Assembly (NCBI GenBank): GCA_015057755.1
Contig: SVDR01000078.1
Span: 1 to 8,895, forward strand
Source of the DNA: Lachnoclostridium sp.
GTDB lineage: Bacteria > Bacillota_A > Clostridia > Lachnospirales > Lachnospiraceae
DNA length: 8,895 nt
Direction of reading: 5' to 3'
Below are positions 1 to 6,026 of this stretch, piece by piece (position 1 is the first letter of the stretch; each line of letters starts with the position of its first letter). Under the pieces are notes generated by a model that was given only the letters and a program-made list of their open reading frames with translations, was not told where the DNA came from and made no database searches. Position numbers and translations under genes: made by a program.

Positions 1-27
1 CACTCTTTTATCTTCATATTGAGATTC

Positions 28-54
28 GACTACTTGTGGGTAGTCTGTTTTGTT
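28..54 (+). terminator. Weak candidate intrinsic terminator
   Basis: GACTAC (28-33) pairs with GTAGTC (40-45) around a 6-nt loop, followed by TGTTTTGTT. A six-pair stem with an interrupted T-run is marginal. It could end a rightward gene that lies to the left of the window. Confidence 0.25.
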
Positions 55-186
55 ATGCCTTGATTCGCTGGAGTTTTTCTTGAATTTTTTCTTCTTTTCC
101 TATTGACTTATTTATAGTTGGCTCATTCCTGTGGATTGAACTGATCTGTATGTAAAGTGAATTCTGTTCCCTCGATTAAAGGAACT

Positions 187-295
187 TTTATCCCCTCTTA
201 CTTATAATAACAATTCAAATAACGGTTTCATTTCCCACTTTTCAAAAATTTCTAAAAATTTTTAAAAACATTTTCAATTCTCGATTTCATGATCA
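187..295 (+). repeat. Diverged direct repeat, copy A
   Basis: Copy A shares several ordered blocks with copy B at 365-456: TTTATCCC..TTACTTATA.TAACA, then TTCATTTCCCA followed by TTTTCAAAAA, then CATTTTCA and GATCA. The blocks differ by small gaps, so the two copies are old. No coding potential is seen in it. Confidence 0.45.
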
Positions 296-364
296 AACAT
301 CTTTCAAATGACTTATAATTTATTCCAGTTCATGTTATATACTTCTGATATATATTATAATATA

Positions 365-456
365 TTTATCCCTCTCTTACTTATATTAACAAATCATCCC
401 GCCTCTTCATTTCCCATTTTCAAAAAGCATTTTCACTTTTCATAAAAATACGATCA
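365..456 (+). repeat. Diverged direct repeat, copy B
   Basis: Second copy of the 187-295 repeat, starting 178 bases downstream of it. About 24 of the first 27 positions match copy A with one gap, and the later blocks match in the same order. It ends shortly before the leftward small gene. Confidence 0.45.
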
Positions 457-481
457 CCCTCATGGATGACCGCACCAAGCT

Positions 482-721
482 TCATTCACTTTTATTGTTG
501 TTACCACACTTCAGAATCCCATTAAACTCTTTTTCTTCAAATGCAATACCATTATCTCCAGGCACAGGCAGAAAGTGTTCTCCATTTCTAATGATATCAA
601 TCGGAATACCATTGGGAAATGCATCGCAAGTAATCCCCGCTCTCTTATGCTTACATCGATTACATATAATCGGATCTATAGCCTCAAAACTTTCGCGATC
701 CGGCTCATAACAACGTCTCAT
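482..721 (-). CDS. Small conserved Cys-containing protein, function unknown
   Basis: A 79-aa protein starting MRRCYEPDR. Its centre reads CNRCKHKRAGITC followed by DAFPNGIP and, later, PGDNGIAFE. This CxxC...C / AFPxGIP / PGDxGIxFE pattern resembles a widespread family of uncharacterised small bacterial proteins. The spaced cysteines may bind a metal (inference). I chose the ATG at 721 because GGAG (731-728) sits 6 nt before it. A longer reading from GTG at 766 (94 aa) would put a consensus extended -10 inside the coding region and lacks a good ribosome site. The gene is alone on its strand and is insulated from the IS to its right by a terminator-like hairpin (792-839). Confidence 0.7.
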   Translation of the reverse strand: MRRCYEPDRESFEAIDPIICNRCKHKRAGITCDAFPNGIPIDIIRNGEHFLPVPGDNGIAFEEKEFNGILKCGNNNKSE

Positions 722-749
722 AAAATTCTCCGTTTCTGTCATTTCCGAT

Positions 750-758
750 ATTATAGCA
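750..758 (-). promoter_or_regulatory. Extended -10 promoter of the small Cys protein gene
   Basis: On the minus strand TGC is followed directly by the perfect hexamer TATAAT (755-750), an extended -10 element. No good -35 is visible, which extended -10 promoters tolerate. Transcription would begin near 743, giving a leader of about 22 nt before the ATG at 721. Confidence 0.55.
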
Positions 759-791
759 TATTTCACATCGTTTTTCTACCCATAAATAGAT

Positions 792-839
792 AAAAGGGGC
801 TGTTGCACTAAGGAGAAAATTCCGAAATGCAACAGCTCC
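792..839 (-). terminator. End hairpin of the outer element, terminator-like
   Basis: GGGGCTGTTGCA (796-807) is repeated in inverted form as TGCAACAGCTCC (828-839), a 12-position stem with one mismatch. In minus-strand RNA the stem is followed directly by UUUUA. It should stop leftward transcription from the transposase before the promoter of the small Cys protein gene. Confidence 0.5.
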
Positions 840-864
840 ATTGTTATCTCTAAGCCGTTCATTC

Positions 865-898
865 GTACTTTTTCTCCTTTAGCGAGGAGAAAAAGTAC
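865..898. repeat. 14-bp perfect hairpin in the left arm of the outer element
   Basis: GTACTTTTTCTCCT (865-878) pairs perfectly with 885-898 around a 6-nt loop. The transposase reading frame stops (TAA, 881-879) inside its loop. No T-run follows on the minus strand, so it is a structural repeat, not an obvious terminator. Confidence 0.6.
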
Positions 899-2325
899 CA
901 AAAAGGGCGCTGTTGACAAAGTGCCAAGAAAGACAGCGATAAAGCATATCTGCAAGAGAAAAAAGCAGATATACAAGAAACAGCAGCGGCTGTGTCAGCA
1001 GCCTTACCATCCGTTTCAGGTTAAATGCGGTCGCCGAAAGAAGGCAATGCAACGTTGCTTTGCCTAAACCTCTCATGCGTATCCGCTTTAGATTGTGATT
1101 GGCTTTCTGATGTGAGAAATTCCCCTCGCACCAGATCTGCCGCAGCCGTAAAGATTCTTTGTATGCCTCTGTTCCGTCGCTCTGGTGCTGTTTTTCAGAT
1201 GCCTCTCTCAGCGACGGAAGATGCACCATCCGATGCTTGCTCTTCTCACTTATGCAGTTCTTCTTTAAGGGACAGTTCTGACAGAGCTCCGTTTTGCATC
1301 TGTAGTGTCTTACTCCGTCCTTGGGAGAGTAGTAACTGAAATGCAGGTGTTCTCCCTGCGGACATATCAAAGTGTCGCTCTCTTCATCGTATGAAAAATC
1401 ATCAACGGAAAACAATCCGTTTTTACCGCTGTTTGACTTTCTCTTCGCAATATAGGTCTTTATCCCTCTTGCAAGCATATCTGCGTGGATTTCAGCACAG
1501 TCATAGCCACGGTCGGCACTGATTGCTTCTGTTTCAAATTGGAATTTATCGATCTGATGCTGTATTCTTTCAGAATGCACAGAACAGTCGCTGACATTTC
1601 CGGGCGTCACAAAAACATCCGTGATGAGTCCGTGTTCACTGTCACAGGTCTGGTGATCCAGATAATGAAAGCCTTGGTTTGCCGGGACGATTCATGCAGC
1701 CGCTTTCCGGATCGGTCGTGCTTCTTTTGATTTCTCTGGTTTCGGGTGTCATTCGCTCTGCGTAATCTTCGCTGAGCAAACCTTCCTGTACCGCTTTCTC
1801 ATTCAGACGCTTGATATAGTCAGTCGGTTCTTCTGTTACAGTCACAGTTTCGTAAAGATCGTTTCGGGCGTTGGCACGAACGTGGGTGGAATCTGTAAGC
1901 AAAAGTTTGCCGCTGATCAATTCATGGCTGATACAAAGACGCACCACTTCTGTGAAGATGTCCTCAAACAGGGTTGTTTCGTTGAATTTCCGGCGGCGCA
2001 GCTGGGAAAATGTTGAATGATCCGGCACGGGTTCATCAAGATCAATACGCAGAAACCAGCGGAAAGCAATATTGACCTGTACTTCCTGCTCAAGACGGCG
2101 TTCGGAATCTATTCCGTACAGATATCCGAGCAGCATCATTTTTACGATTACAACAGGATCAACGGAACGCCGCCCTGTATGCGAGTACAGCGATTCCACC
2201 TTGCCGTACACAAAGCTGAAATCCACCAGTCGATCCAAATCCCGCAGAAAATGCTTCTCCGGCATTAACGATTCCATTGTTACACAAAGGAGTTTCTGCT
2301 GTGCTCCTTTTTCTCGATCCATCAT
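879..2325 (-). pseudogene. IS1182-family DDE transposase, frameshifted
   Basis: The N-terminal part (2325 to 1675) carries the DUF772/InsH-type region (RRSVDPVVIVKMMLLGYL, then VPDHSTFSQLRRRKF) and the first catalytic Asp in LLLTDSTHVRANA. The C-terminal part (1673 to 879) carries ADRGYD (second Asp), a Cys-rich CPQGEH...CQNCPLKKNC segment and CEGNFSHQKANHNLKR (catalytic Glu), as in DDE_Tnp_1_6 proteins. The two halves join at 1674, where one base is surplus (or two are missing): GKP should continue as GFHYLDHQTCDSEHGLITDV, which is intact in the shifted frame. Translation probably starts at ATG 2325, with GAGGT (2337-2333) 7 nt upstream; a GTG at 2334 overlaps that site. The last nine codons run past the IS inverted repeat. 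Confidence 0.85.
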
Positions 2326-2409
2326 ATCAAGCACCTCGGTTTGTTTTCTCTAGTTTACCATATCTTTGTGTTCTTGGTATGAATGTTTCTTTACTTTGTC
2401 AACAGCACC
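906..2409 (-). mobile_element. IS1182-type insertion sequence
   Basis: The terminal inverted repeats are GGCGCTGTTGACAAAGT (906-922) and, inverted at the right end, GGTGCTGTTGACAAAGT (2393-2409), differing at one of 17 positions. Both ends are flanked by AAAAG (901-905 and 2410-2414), consistent with a 5-bp target duplication. The 1504-bp interior is filled by one leftward transposase with IS1182-family features. The right repeat contains TTGACA pointing inward, a possible -35 for the transposase. The transposase is frameshifted, so this copy is probably not autonomously active. Confidence 0.7.
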
Positions 2410-2414
2410 AAAAG

Positions 2415-2536
2415 AGGAACTTTTTCTGAAGTCTTGGGTGTTTCGAGCTCTGCGGAGCTCGATTCAGGGCGCTGCCCTAAAAACCCGCCAACTTTTGAAA
2501 AAGTTGGATCAAAACTTTTATACTTGCGACAGCCCC
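2415..2536. repeat. Right arm of the outer element with three hairpins
   Basis: Three closely spaced hairpins are visible: TCGAGCTC pairing across a TGCG loop (2443-2462), AGGGC/GCCCT (2466-2478), and CCAACTTT/AAAGTTGG (2488-2507). No coding frame explains them. The multi-hairpin layout followed by an inverted terminal repeat resembles REP/MITE-type repeats common in gut Firmicutes, from general knowledge without a search. Confidence 0.55.
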
Positions 2537-2548
2537 TTAATATAATGC

Positions 2549-2568
2549 TGGAATTTACTAAAGTTCCA
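2549..2568 (-). terminator. Weak hairpin after the decayed gene
   Basis: TGGAATTT (2549-2556) pairs with AAGTTCCA (2561-2568) with one G-U pair and a 4-nt loop, 12 nt past the stop codon of the leftward pseudogene. The downstream sequence is AT-rich but has no clean T-run, so a role in termination is only possible. Confidence 0.3.
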
Positions 2569-2580
2569 TTATTCAATGAA

Positions 2581-3054
2581 TCAATCTATGTCTTGTTGAA
2601 TCGATTCAAAGAACTTCTGTACTATAGGGTGCTGCAAAGCATCCTCCATCGTTGCACCATTTGCAGCAGTAACACCAATGTGTAGCTGATAAATACCATC
2701 TACAATCTCTGAAAGATCGAAATACTCATCATAATAATGCGATGTCTCGCCAGAATAGGTCAGACTATATCCGTCCAAACCGTATTTTTGGATAGGAGTT
2801 ATATCCGTATGGTATGTGTATGTGCCATCCTTGAACATTGTCATCAGCTTATCAAATCGCTCATGAGCACTCAAGTTTTCCGTTCTCGGGATGTAAGTTT
2901 TCGGTAGCAAGCAAATTTTGACCTTACCATCTGGTTACAATGCAGAAAATCCCTCAATCTCTACCTCGGTGTGCATCCAGTACAGTACGCAGCCATCCGG
3001 GATTACAAACGAGATTCCTGCAATGTGGACGCAGTGGTTTTGGTAGGTAAATAT
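2581..3054 (-). pseudogene. Decayed hypothetical protein, start lost and nonsense codon
   Basis: One frame of 157 sense-like positions runs from 3054 to the TGA at 2581, interrupted by TAA at 2937-2935. Before the stop it reads, in part, HCVHIAGISFVIPDGC and LYWMHTEVEIEGFSAL; after it PDGKVKICLLPKTYIPRT and so on to SIQQDID. The sequence is protein-like on both sides. A good ribosome site, GGAGG (3064-3060), ends 5 nt before ATA (3054-3052), exactly where ATG would be expected, so both start and reading frame appear damaged by point mutations. It follows the 165-aa lipoprotein gene without a gap, its ribosome site overlapping that gene's last codons, as in an operon. I do not recognise the family. 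An annotation pipeline may report only the part from TTG at 2910 (109 aa). Confidence 0.65.
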
Positions 3055-3552
3055 TTAATCCTCCTTTGTTGGCTCAACACTTTCAGCCATTTTTATGATT
3101 TCCTCATCAGGAAAAACACCAGGTTCATATTCAATAACACAGCTATCTTCGGGAGACAATGTCCAGCACAGATACTCTCTCCCTTTGTAGGTGTAAATTA
3201 TTGCTTCTTTGTCATTGATTCTCAGTTCACGACTGTCTTCCGCGATATTTGGATCTATTACAGAACGGATCGCATCAACATGGACGCCCTCTACTTCACG
3301 GATTTCGCCAAAATATTCTGTTTTTACATTATAGAAGTTGATCTCATCCCCAGCGTCGTTTGAATAGACCAGTTTATAATAATCTGTTGTTGAATACAGA
3401 GCTGCGCTGCTGTCTACCTCACGCAGTTGTTCCAAAATCTTCTCCACTTTTTCCGTTCTATCATCTTTTGTTTCAGATGACTCACAGGATAATATTACTG
3501 AAGCTACAGTAATCAACACACAAATAAATCCGATAATCTTTATGCATTTCAT
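3055..3552 (-). CDS. Predicted lipoprotein with DUF4367-like C-terminus
   Basis: A 165-aa protein. Residues 1-22 form a signal peptide (KCIK, then a hydrophobic stretch) ending in the lipobox ILSC with Cys23 as the lipidated residue, so it should be anchored outside the membrane. Residues 30-50 are charged and probably helical. The C-terminal half (DKEAIIYTYKGREYLCW, then PDEEIIKMAESVEP) resembles the end of DUF4367-type extracellular domains, by eye only. ATG at 3552 is preceded by GAGG (3564-3561) with an 8-nt gap. It lies 15 nt after the metallo-beta-lactamase lipoprotein gene and is surely in the same operon. No substrate can be inferred. Confidence 0.8.
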   Translation of the reverse strand: MKCIKIIGFICVLITVASVILSCESSETKDDRTEKVEKILEQLREVDSSAALYSTTDYYKLVYSNDAGDEINFYNVKTEYFGEIREVEGVHVDAIRSVIDPNIAEDSRELRINDKEAIIYTYKGREYLCWTLSPEDSCVIEYEPGVFPDEEIIKMAESVEPTKED

Positions 3553-3567
3553 TTCATATACCTCGTG

Positions 3568-5091
3568 TTATGGATGGCAATTACCACACGGGTCAAACCC
3601 CATGTTTATTACTTCATCTCTAGTTCCCGTAAAGAACGACTTATTCTTCTCACTCATTTTCTTCACACTGGAGCAGCTGGGATAATGGAATTTCTTCGTG
3701 TTGGTATTCAACACATAATCCGTTCCGGTTGAAGGTGGTACAGGATCGTCTTGGAGAGCCTCAGTCTGAACAGGTTCGGTTTCCACAACTTTAACAGGAT
3801 TGGTCAGTGTATCCGCATTGGCATTACGTTCCACAGACATCGTTACCGTTTTACCGTCACTGGTGCAGTATATGTCCCCCTGCATATCGGTACGGAATAC
3901 CTTTACATCCGCGTCGCGCAGACGGCTGAGTGTGTTATCGGTAGGATGACCATAAGAATTATCTTCTCCCACAGAGATAACCGCATACTTGGGCATGATC
4001 TCTCTGAGGAACGGATATGTAGTGGAACTCTCACTGCCGTGATGTCCTACCTTGAGAACATCTGCGGCGAGGGCTGCGCCGGAGTCCAGAATAACCTGTT
4101 CAGCTTCACGCTCTGCATCGCCGGTGAATAGGCAGCTTGTTTCACCATATGTGATCATCAGCACGATGGAGCAGCTATTGGCATCATCCGTACTGTTGAC
4201 TCCGAGGATTTCAATGGAAGCACTTCCGAGAGAGTACTTATCTCCCACACAAGGAACTGTAATCCCACCGCCTTTGCTCTCGGCATATTTTTTGAAATCA
4301 CCAAATGCATCGGTATCAAATTCGGTTACAGGACAAAGAGTGAAATCTGCCGTTGTGTAATTGTATGCACCGGGAATACCACCAATGTGATCCTCGTGCG
4401 CATGGGTAGCAACAACGATGTCAAGTTTCTCAATCTTTGCGTTCTTCAGTACAGTGTATATCAGGCTGGAATCGCCTTTGTTGCCGCCGTCGATGAGCAT
4501 ATAGTGACCGTCGCATTCTACGAGTGCGGCATCCGCCTGTCCAACATCAATAAAGTGAATGTTGAAGGTAGAATTTTCGGGAATTGTAGGTTCGGCAATA
4601 ACAGGCATAGTTTCCGATGGCTGTGTTTCAACTACAGGAGGTTGTGTTTCCAGCGTTGGTGCTTCGGTTTCAGGAGCCTGCATCTCAACCTTCGCTGGTT
4701 CAGTTTCCGGCGACTGTGTTTCAATTACGGGAGGCTCTGTCTCCTCTGATTCTGTTACATCATCCTGTGGAAAAGTATGATAAGAAATGATCACAGACGA
4801 TGTTTCATCAAAAAGATCATCGGTATCAAAATCCTCATTACCATCCAGTGTAACTTCCTCTACTTCACCGTCTTTGGTTAACCATCCGGTAATGAGATCG
4901 TCTATGATTTCGTATTCGATGTCAGTAAATCCTGCTGCTTCGAACTGAGCAGTTACCTCCTCATACATCATGCCTTCACAATCATCTGCGGAAATAGGCG
5001 GATATATGCCCGTAACAACCGGTTCTTCACAACCGATAAACATTGTGCAGATCATGCACAGGGTTATCATTAGCATTCCAATGCGTTTCAT
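3568..5091 (-). CDS. Lipoprotein with PASTA-like, ComEC-type MBL and Ada-like Cys domains
   Basis: A 507-aa surface lipoprotein. Signal peptide 1-20 ends in the lipobox FIGC (Cys21). Residues 40-107 resemble a PASTA-like module (YEEVTAQFEAAGFTDI, DDLITGWL, VIISYHTF). Residues 111-172 are a Thr/Glu/Pro/Gln linker with repeats such as ETQPPVVETQ, probably spanning the wall. Residues 177-422 are a metallo-beta-lactamase domain of the ComEC/Rec2 C-terminal type: HFIDVGQADAAL, the metal motif THAHEDH (His230, His232, Asp234, His235), FTGDAE (Asp325), VGHHGS (His350/351) and YGHPT (His382). Residues 459-507 match the Ada-type metal-binding pattern, FHYPSC (Cys473) and PCGNC (Cys502, Cys505). In ComEC such domains act on DNA, so an extracellular nuclease or phosphodiesterase role is plausible but unproven. 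There are no ComEC membrane helices. The GGAGG (5112-5108) is 16 nt from the ATG because of an 8-bp duplication. Confidence 0.88.
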   Translation of the reverse strand: MKRIGMLMITLCMICTMFIGCEEPVVTGIYPPISADDCEGMMYEEVTAQFEAAGFTDIEYEIIDDLITGWLTKDGEVEEVTLDGNEDFDTDDLFDETSSVIISYHTFPQDDVTESEETEPPVIETQSPETEPAKVEMQAPETEAPTLETQPPVVETQPSETMPVIAEPTIPENSTFNIHFIDVGQADAALVECDGHYMLIDGGNKGDSSLIYTVLKNAKIEKLDIVVATHAHEDHIGGIPGAYNYTTADFTLCPVTEFDTDAFGDFKKYAESKGGGITVPCVGDKYSLGSASIEILGVNSTDDANSCSIVLMITYGETSCLFTGDAEREAEQVILDSGAALAADVLKVGHHGSESSTTYPFLREIMPKYAVISVGEDNSYGHPTDNTLSRLRDADVKVFRTDMQGDIYCTSDGKTVTMSVERNANADTLTNPVKVVETEPVQTEALQDDPVPPSTGTDYVLNTNTKKFHYPSCSSVKKMSEKNKSFFTGTRDEVINMGFDPCGNCHP

Positions 5092-5092
5092 A

Positions 5093-5108
5093 TGTAAATC
5101 TGTAAATC
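5093..5108 (-). repeat. 8-bp tandem duplication between ribosome site and start codon
   Basis: TGTAAATC occurs twice head to tail (5093-5100 and 5101-5108). It stretches the gap between GGAGG (5112-5108) and ATG (5091) to 16 nt. With a single copy the gap would be 8 nt, close to optimal. No alternative in-frame start lies in between. Confidence 0.75.
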
Positions 5109-5126
5109 CTCCAAGCGTTTTTCAGT

Positions 5127-5155
5127 AAAAAGGCACCGATACTGTCATCGATGCC
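5127..5155 (-). terminator. Intrinsic terminator or attenuator in the MBL lipoprotein leader
   Basis: GGCACCGAT (5132-5140) pairs with ATCGATGCC (5147-5155) around a 6-nt loop, 9 pairs with one G-U in RNA, followed on the minus strand by five U (5131-5127). It lies 36 nt before the start codon and downstream of a TATAAT at 5182-5177. It either ends transcripts from the regulator gene or attenuates the lipoprotein operon. Confidence 0.65.
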
Positions 5156-5176
5156 CATATCAAGTTTCACGCCACC

Positions 5177-5182
5177 ATTATA
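5177..5182 (-). promoter_or_regulatory. Candidate -10 box for the lipoprotein operon
   Basis: A consensus TATAAT on the minus strand. At 17 nt upstream the hexamer is only TTCCGT, so the -35 is poor. If used, the transcript would begin near 5170 and carry the terminator hairpin in its leader. Confidence 0.4.
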
Positions 5183-5223
5183 CTACAAACAAGGCTGAAA
5201 CGGAAGTCAGCTTGACTTTTATG

Positions 5224-5239
5224 CACCGAAAAATCGGTG
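5224..5239. repeat. Short hairpin between regulator and lipoprotein genes
   Basis: CACCGA pairs with TCGGTG around AAAA. The same GCACCGA string recurs in the terminator stem at 5133-5139, so the two hairpins could in principle pair alternatively in a read-through RNA. No strong T-run follows on either strand. The rest of 5156-5345 shows no gene. Confidence 0.4.
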
Positions 5240-5345
5240 TTGCGGGCCTGCAGCTTCACGTTGCTCTCGGCAGGAATTGTGTGTTGGCGTGCTGATACCA
5301 TATTTACTTGCATAAGACCATCAATGTGTCAGAATCTTCTTTTCT

Positions 5346-5957
5346 TCAAATATAATCCTTCCAAGCAGTGTGCTTTAATCCTATCGACCGTAGTTTTTCT
5401 GCAATTTCCATGCAGTTTTTTCTCGAAAGTCTTTTTATCTGTAATATCTGCTCATAAGTGAGATCTACGATATCACCCACAAACTCATAACCTGCTCTCC
5501 TCAATGTGTTGAAGGAACCAATAGACAAATCCAGTTCTTCTAACGGCACGAGCAGAATCTTGGAATCTGATTCCTTCGGTTCCGGCGGTGGCTCCTTCCA
5601 AGGAAAGTGAAAAACGCAGTTCCTTGCCTCAAACCCTTCTTTACCATACAGGATGTACCCAAGCCGTGAACTGTGACGAAGTTTCCGCATGGCGTTGTTT
5701 TCGATCCCACATGCACCATGACTCGATCTGCCTCTTACTTCACCGATTTTTTCGTAGGTTAAGTGACCTTGGAAGCGAAGCAGCAATACTTCCTGTTCAA
5801 CTTCTGTCAGTTCCGATAAGGCATACTCCAATCCTTCTTGAATATCTGGAGTGACTTCAAAAGCATCCATATTCCCAAGCATTAGGGTTAAGATCAGATT
5901 CTCAGGATATGGTTTTAATAATAATTTTCGTTTTATACTGGGGTGGCGTTCAACCAT
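5346..5957 (-). CDS. Sigma region 4 / RNAP alpha-CTD fusion regulator
   Basis: A 203-aa protein. Residues 38-99 resemble sigma-70 region 4: GLEYALSELTEVEQEVLLLR, then LTYEKIGEVRGRS and IENNAMRKLRHSSR, echoing the family's LRKLRHPSR ending. A Pro/Glu linker (121-131) leads to residues 136-194, which resemble the C-terminal domain of the RNA polymerase alpha subunit (LDLSIGSFNTLRRAGYEFVGDI, QIKRLSRKNCMEIAEKLRSIGL). One domain would contact -35 DNA or core polymerase and the other UP-element DNA or activators, so it is probably a DNA-binding transcription regulator; sigma regions 2 and 3 are absent. The turn into the recognition helix (SSHGACG, 78-84) is unusual for region 4. The ATG at 5957 has GAGGT (5966-5962) 4 nt upstream. 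It lies next to the recombinase gene and upstream of the lipoprotein operon. Confidence 0.82.
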   Translation of the reverse strand: MVERHPSIKRKLLLKPYPENLILTLMLGNMDAFEVTPDIQEGLEYALSELTEVEQEVLLLRFQGHLTYEKIGEVRGRSSHGACGIENNAMRKLRHSSRLGYILYGKEGFEARNCVFHFPWKEPPPEPKESDSKILLVPLEELDLSIGSFNTLRRAGYEFVGDIVDLTYEQILQIKRLSRKNCMEIAEKLRSIGLKHTAWKDYI

Positions 5958-5986
5958 TCCTACCTCTTCTTTACTCTGTTTCTGGA

Positions 5987-6016
5987 AATATATAGATGAT
6001 AATACCTACATTCCAA
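5987..6016 (-). promoter_or_regulatory. Promoter of the sigma4/alpha-CTD gene
   Basis: On the minus strand TTGGAA (6016-6011) is followed after 18 nt by TATATT (5992-5987), matching 4/6 and 5/6 of consensus. Transcription would start near 5980 with a leader of about 22 nt that includes the ribosome site. Confidence 0.5.
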
Positions 6017-6026
6017 TTATCATCTA
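5993..6026. promoter_or_regulatory. Operator-like 11-bp inverted repeat over the promoter
   Basis: TAGATGATAAT (5993-6003) and its exact inverse ATTATCATCTA (6016-6026) are separated by 12 bp. One half-site abuts the -10 box, the other overlaps the outer base of the -35. The centres are 23 bp apart, about two helical turns, as expected for a dimeric regulator. The product of the gene itself is an obvious candidate (inference). Confidence 0.5.

Larger units (their letters stand above)
1..481. other. AT-rich gene-free stretch
   Basis: I see no credible coding region on either strand. The stretch is strongly AT-rich and contains a pair of diverged direct repeats (listed separately) and a small hairpin near the left edge. 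It lies downstream of the leftward small gene ending at 482, so it may hold only that gene's 3' end and the 3' end of something outside the window. Confidence 0.6.
796..2536. mobile_element. Hairpin-rich non-autonomous element interrupted by an IS
   Basis: The outer ends are GGGGCTGTTGCA (796-807) and the inverted TGCGACAGCCCC (2525-2536), differing at one of 12 positions. Inside lie two non-coding arms, 796-905 and 2415-2536, full of hairpins, with the IS at 906-2409 between them. Removing the IS and one AAAAG copy leaves an element of about 232 bp with inverted ends and no gene, which is MITE-like. No target duplication is evident outside the outer ends. The alternative is that these outer ends belong to the IS itself, with the transposase gene running towards them. 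Confidence 0.55.

Noticed and set aside
47..59. GTTTTGTTATGCC is identical to 8854-8866 at the IS transposase start
   Set aside because: The surrounding sequence does not match and the reading frame stops at once (ATG CCT TGA), so it is not a second IS end.
1671..1683. Programmed frameshift making a full transposase
   Set aside because: No X_XXY_YYZ motif suits the needed shift, and IS1182 transposases are normally a single frame.
2391..2576. 61-aa leftward frame across the right arm of the outer element
   Set aside because: It is translated hairpin sequence and IS end, with no protein-like features.
3751..4131. Rightward frames opposite the MBL lipoprotein (also 4387-4749)
   Set aside because: They are repeat-derived shadows of the Thr/Glu/Pro linker and MBL domain, without ribosome sites.
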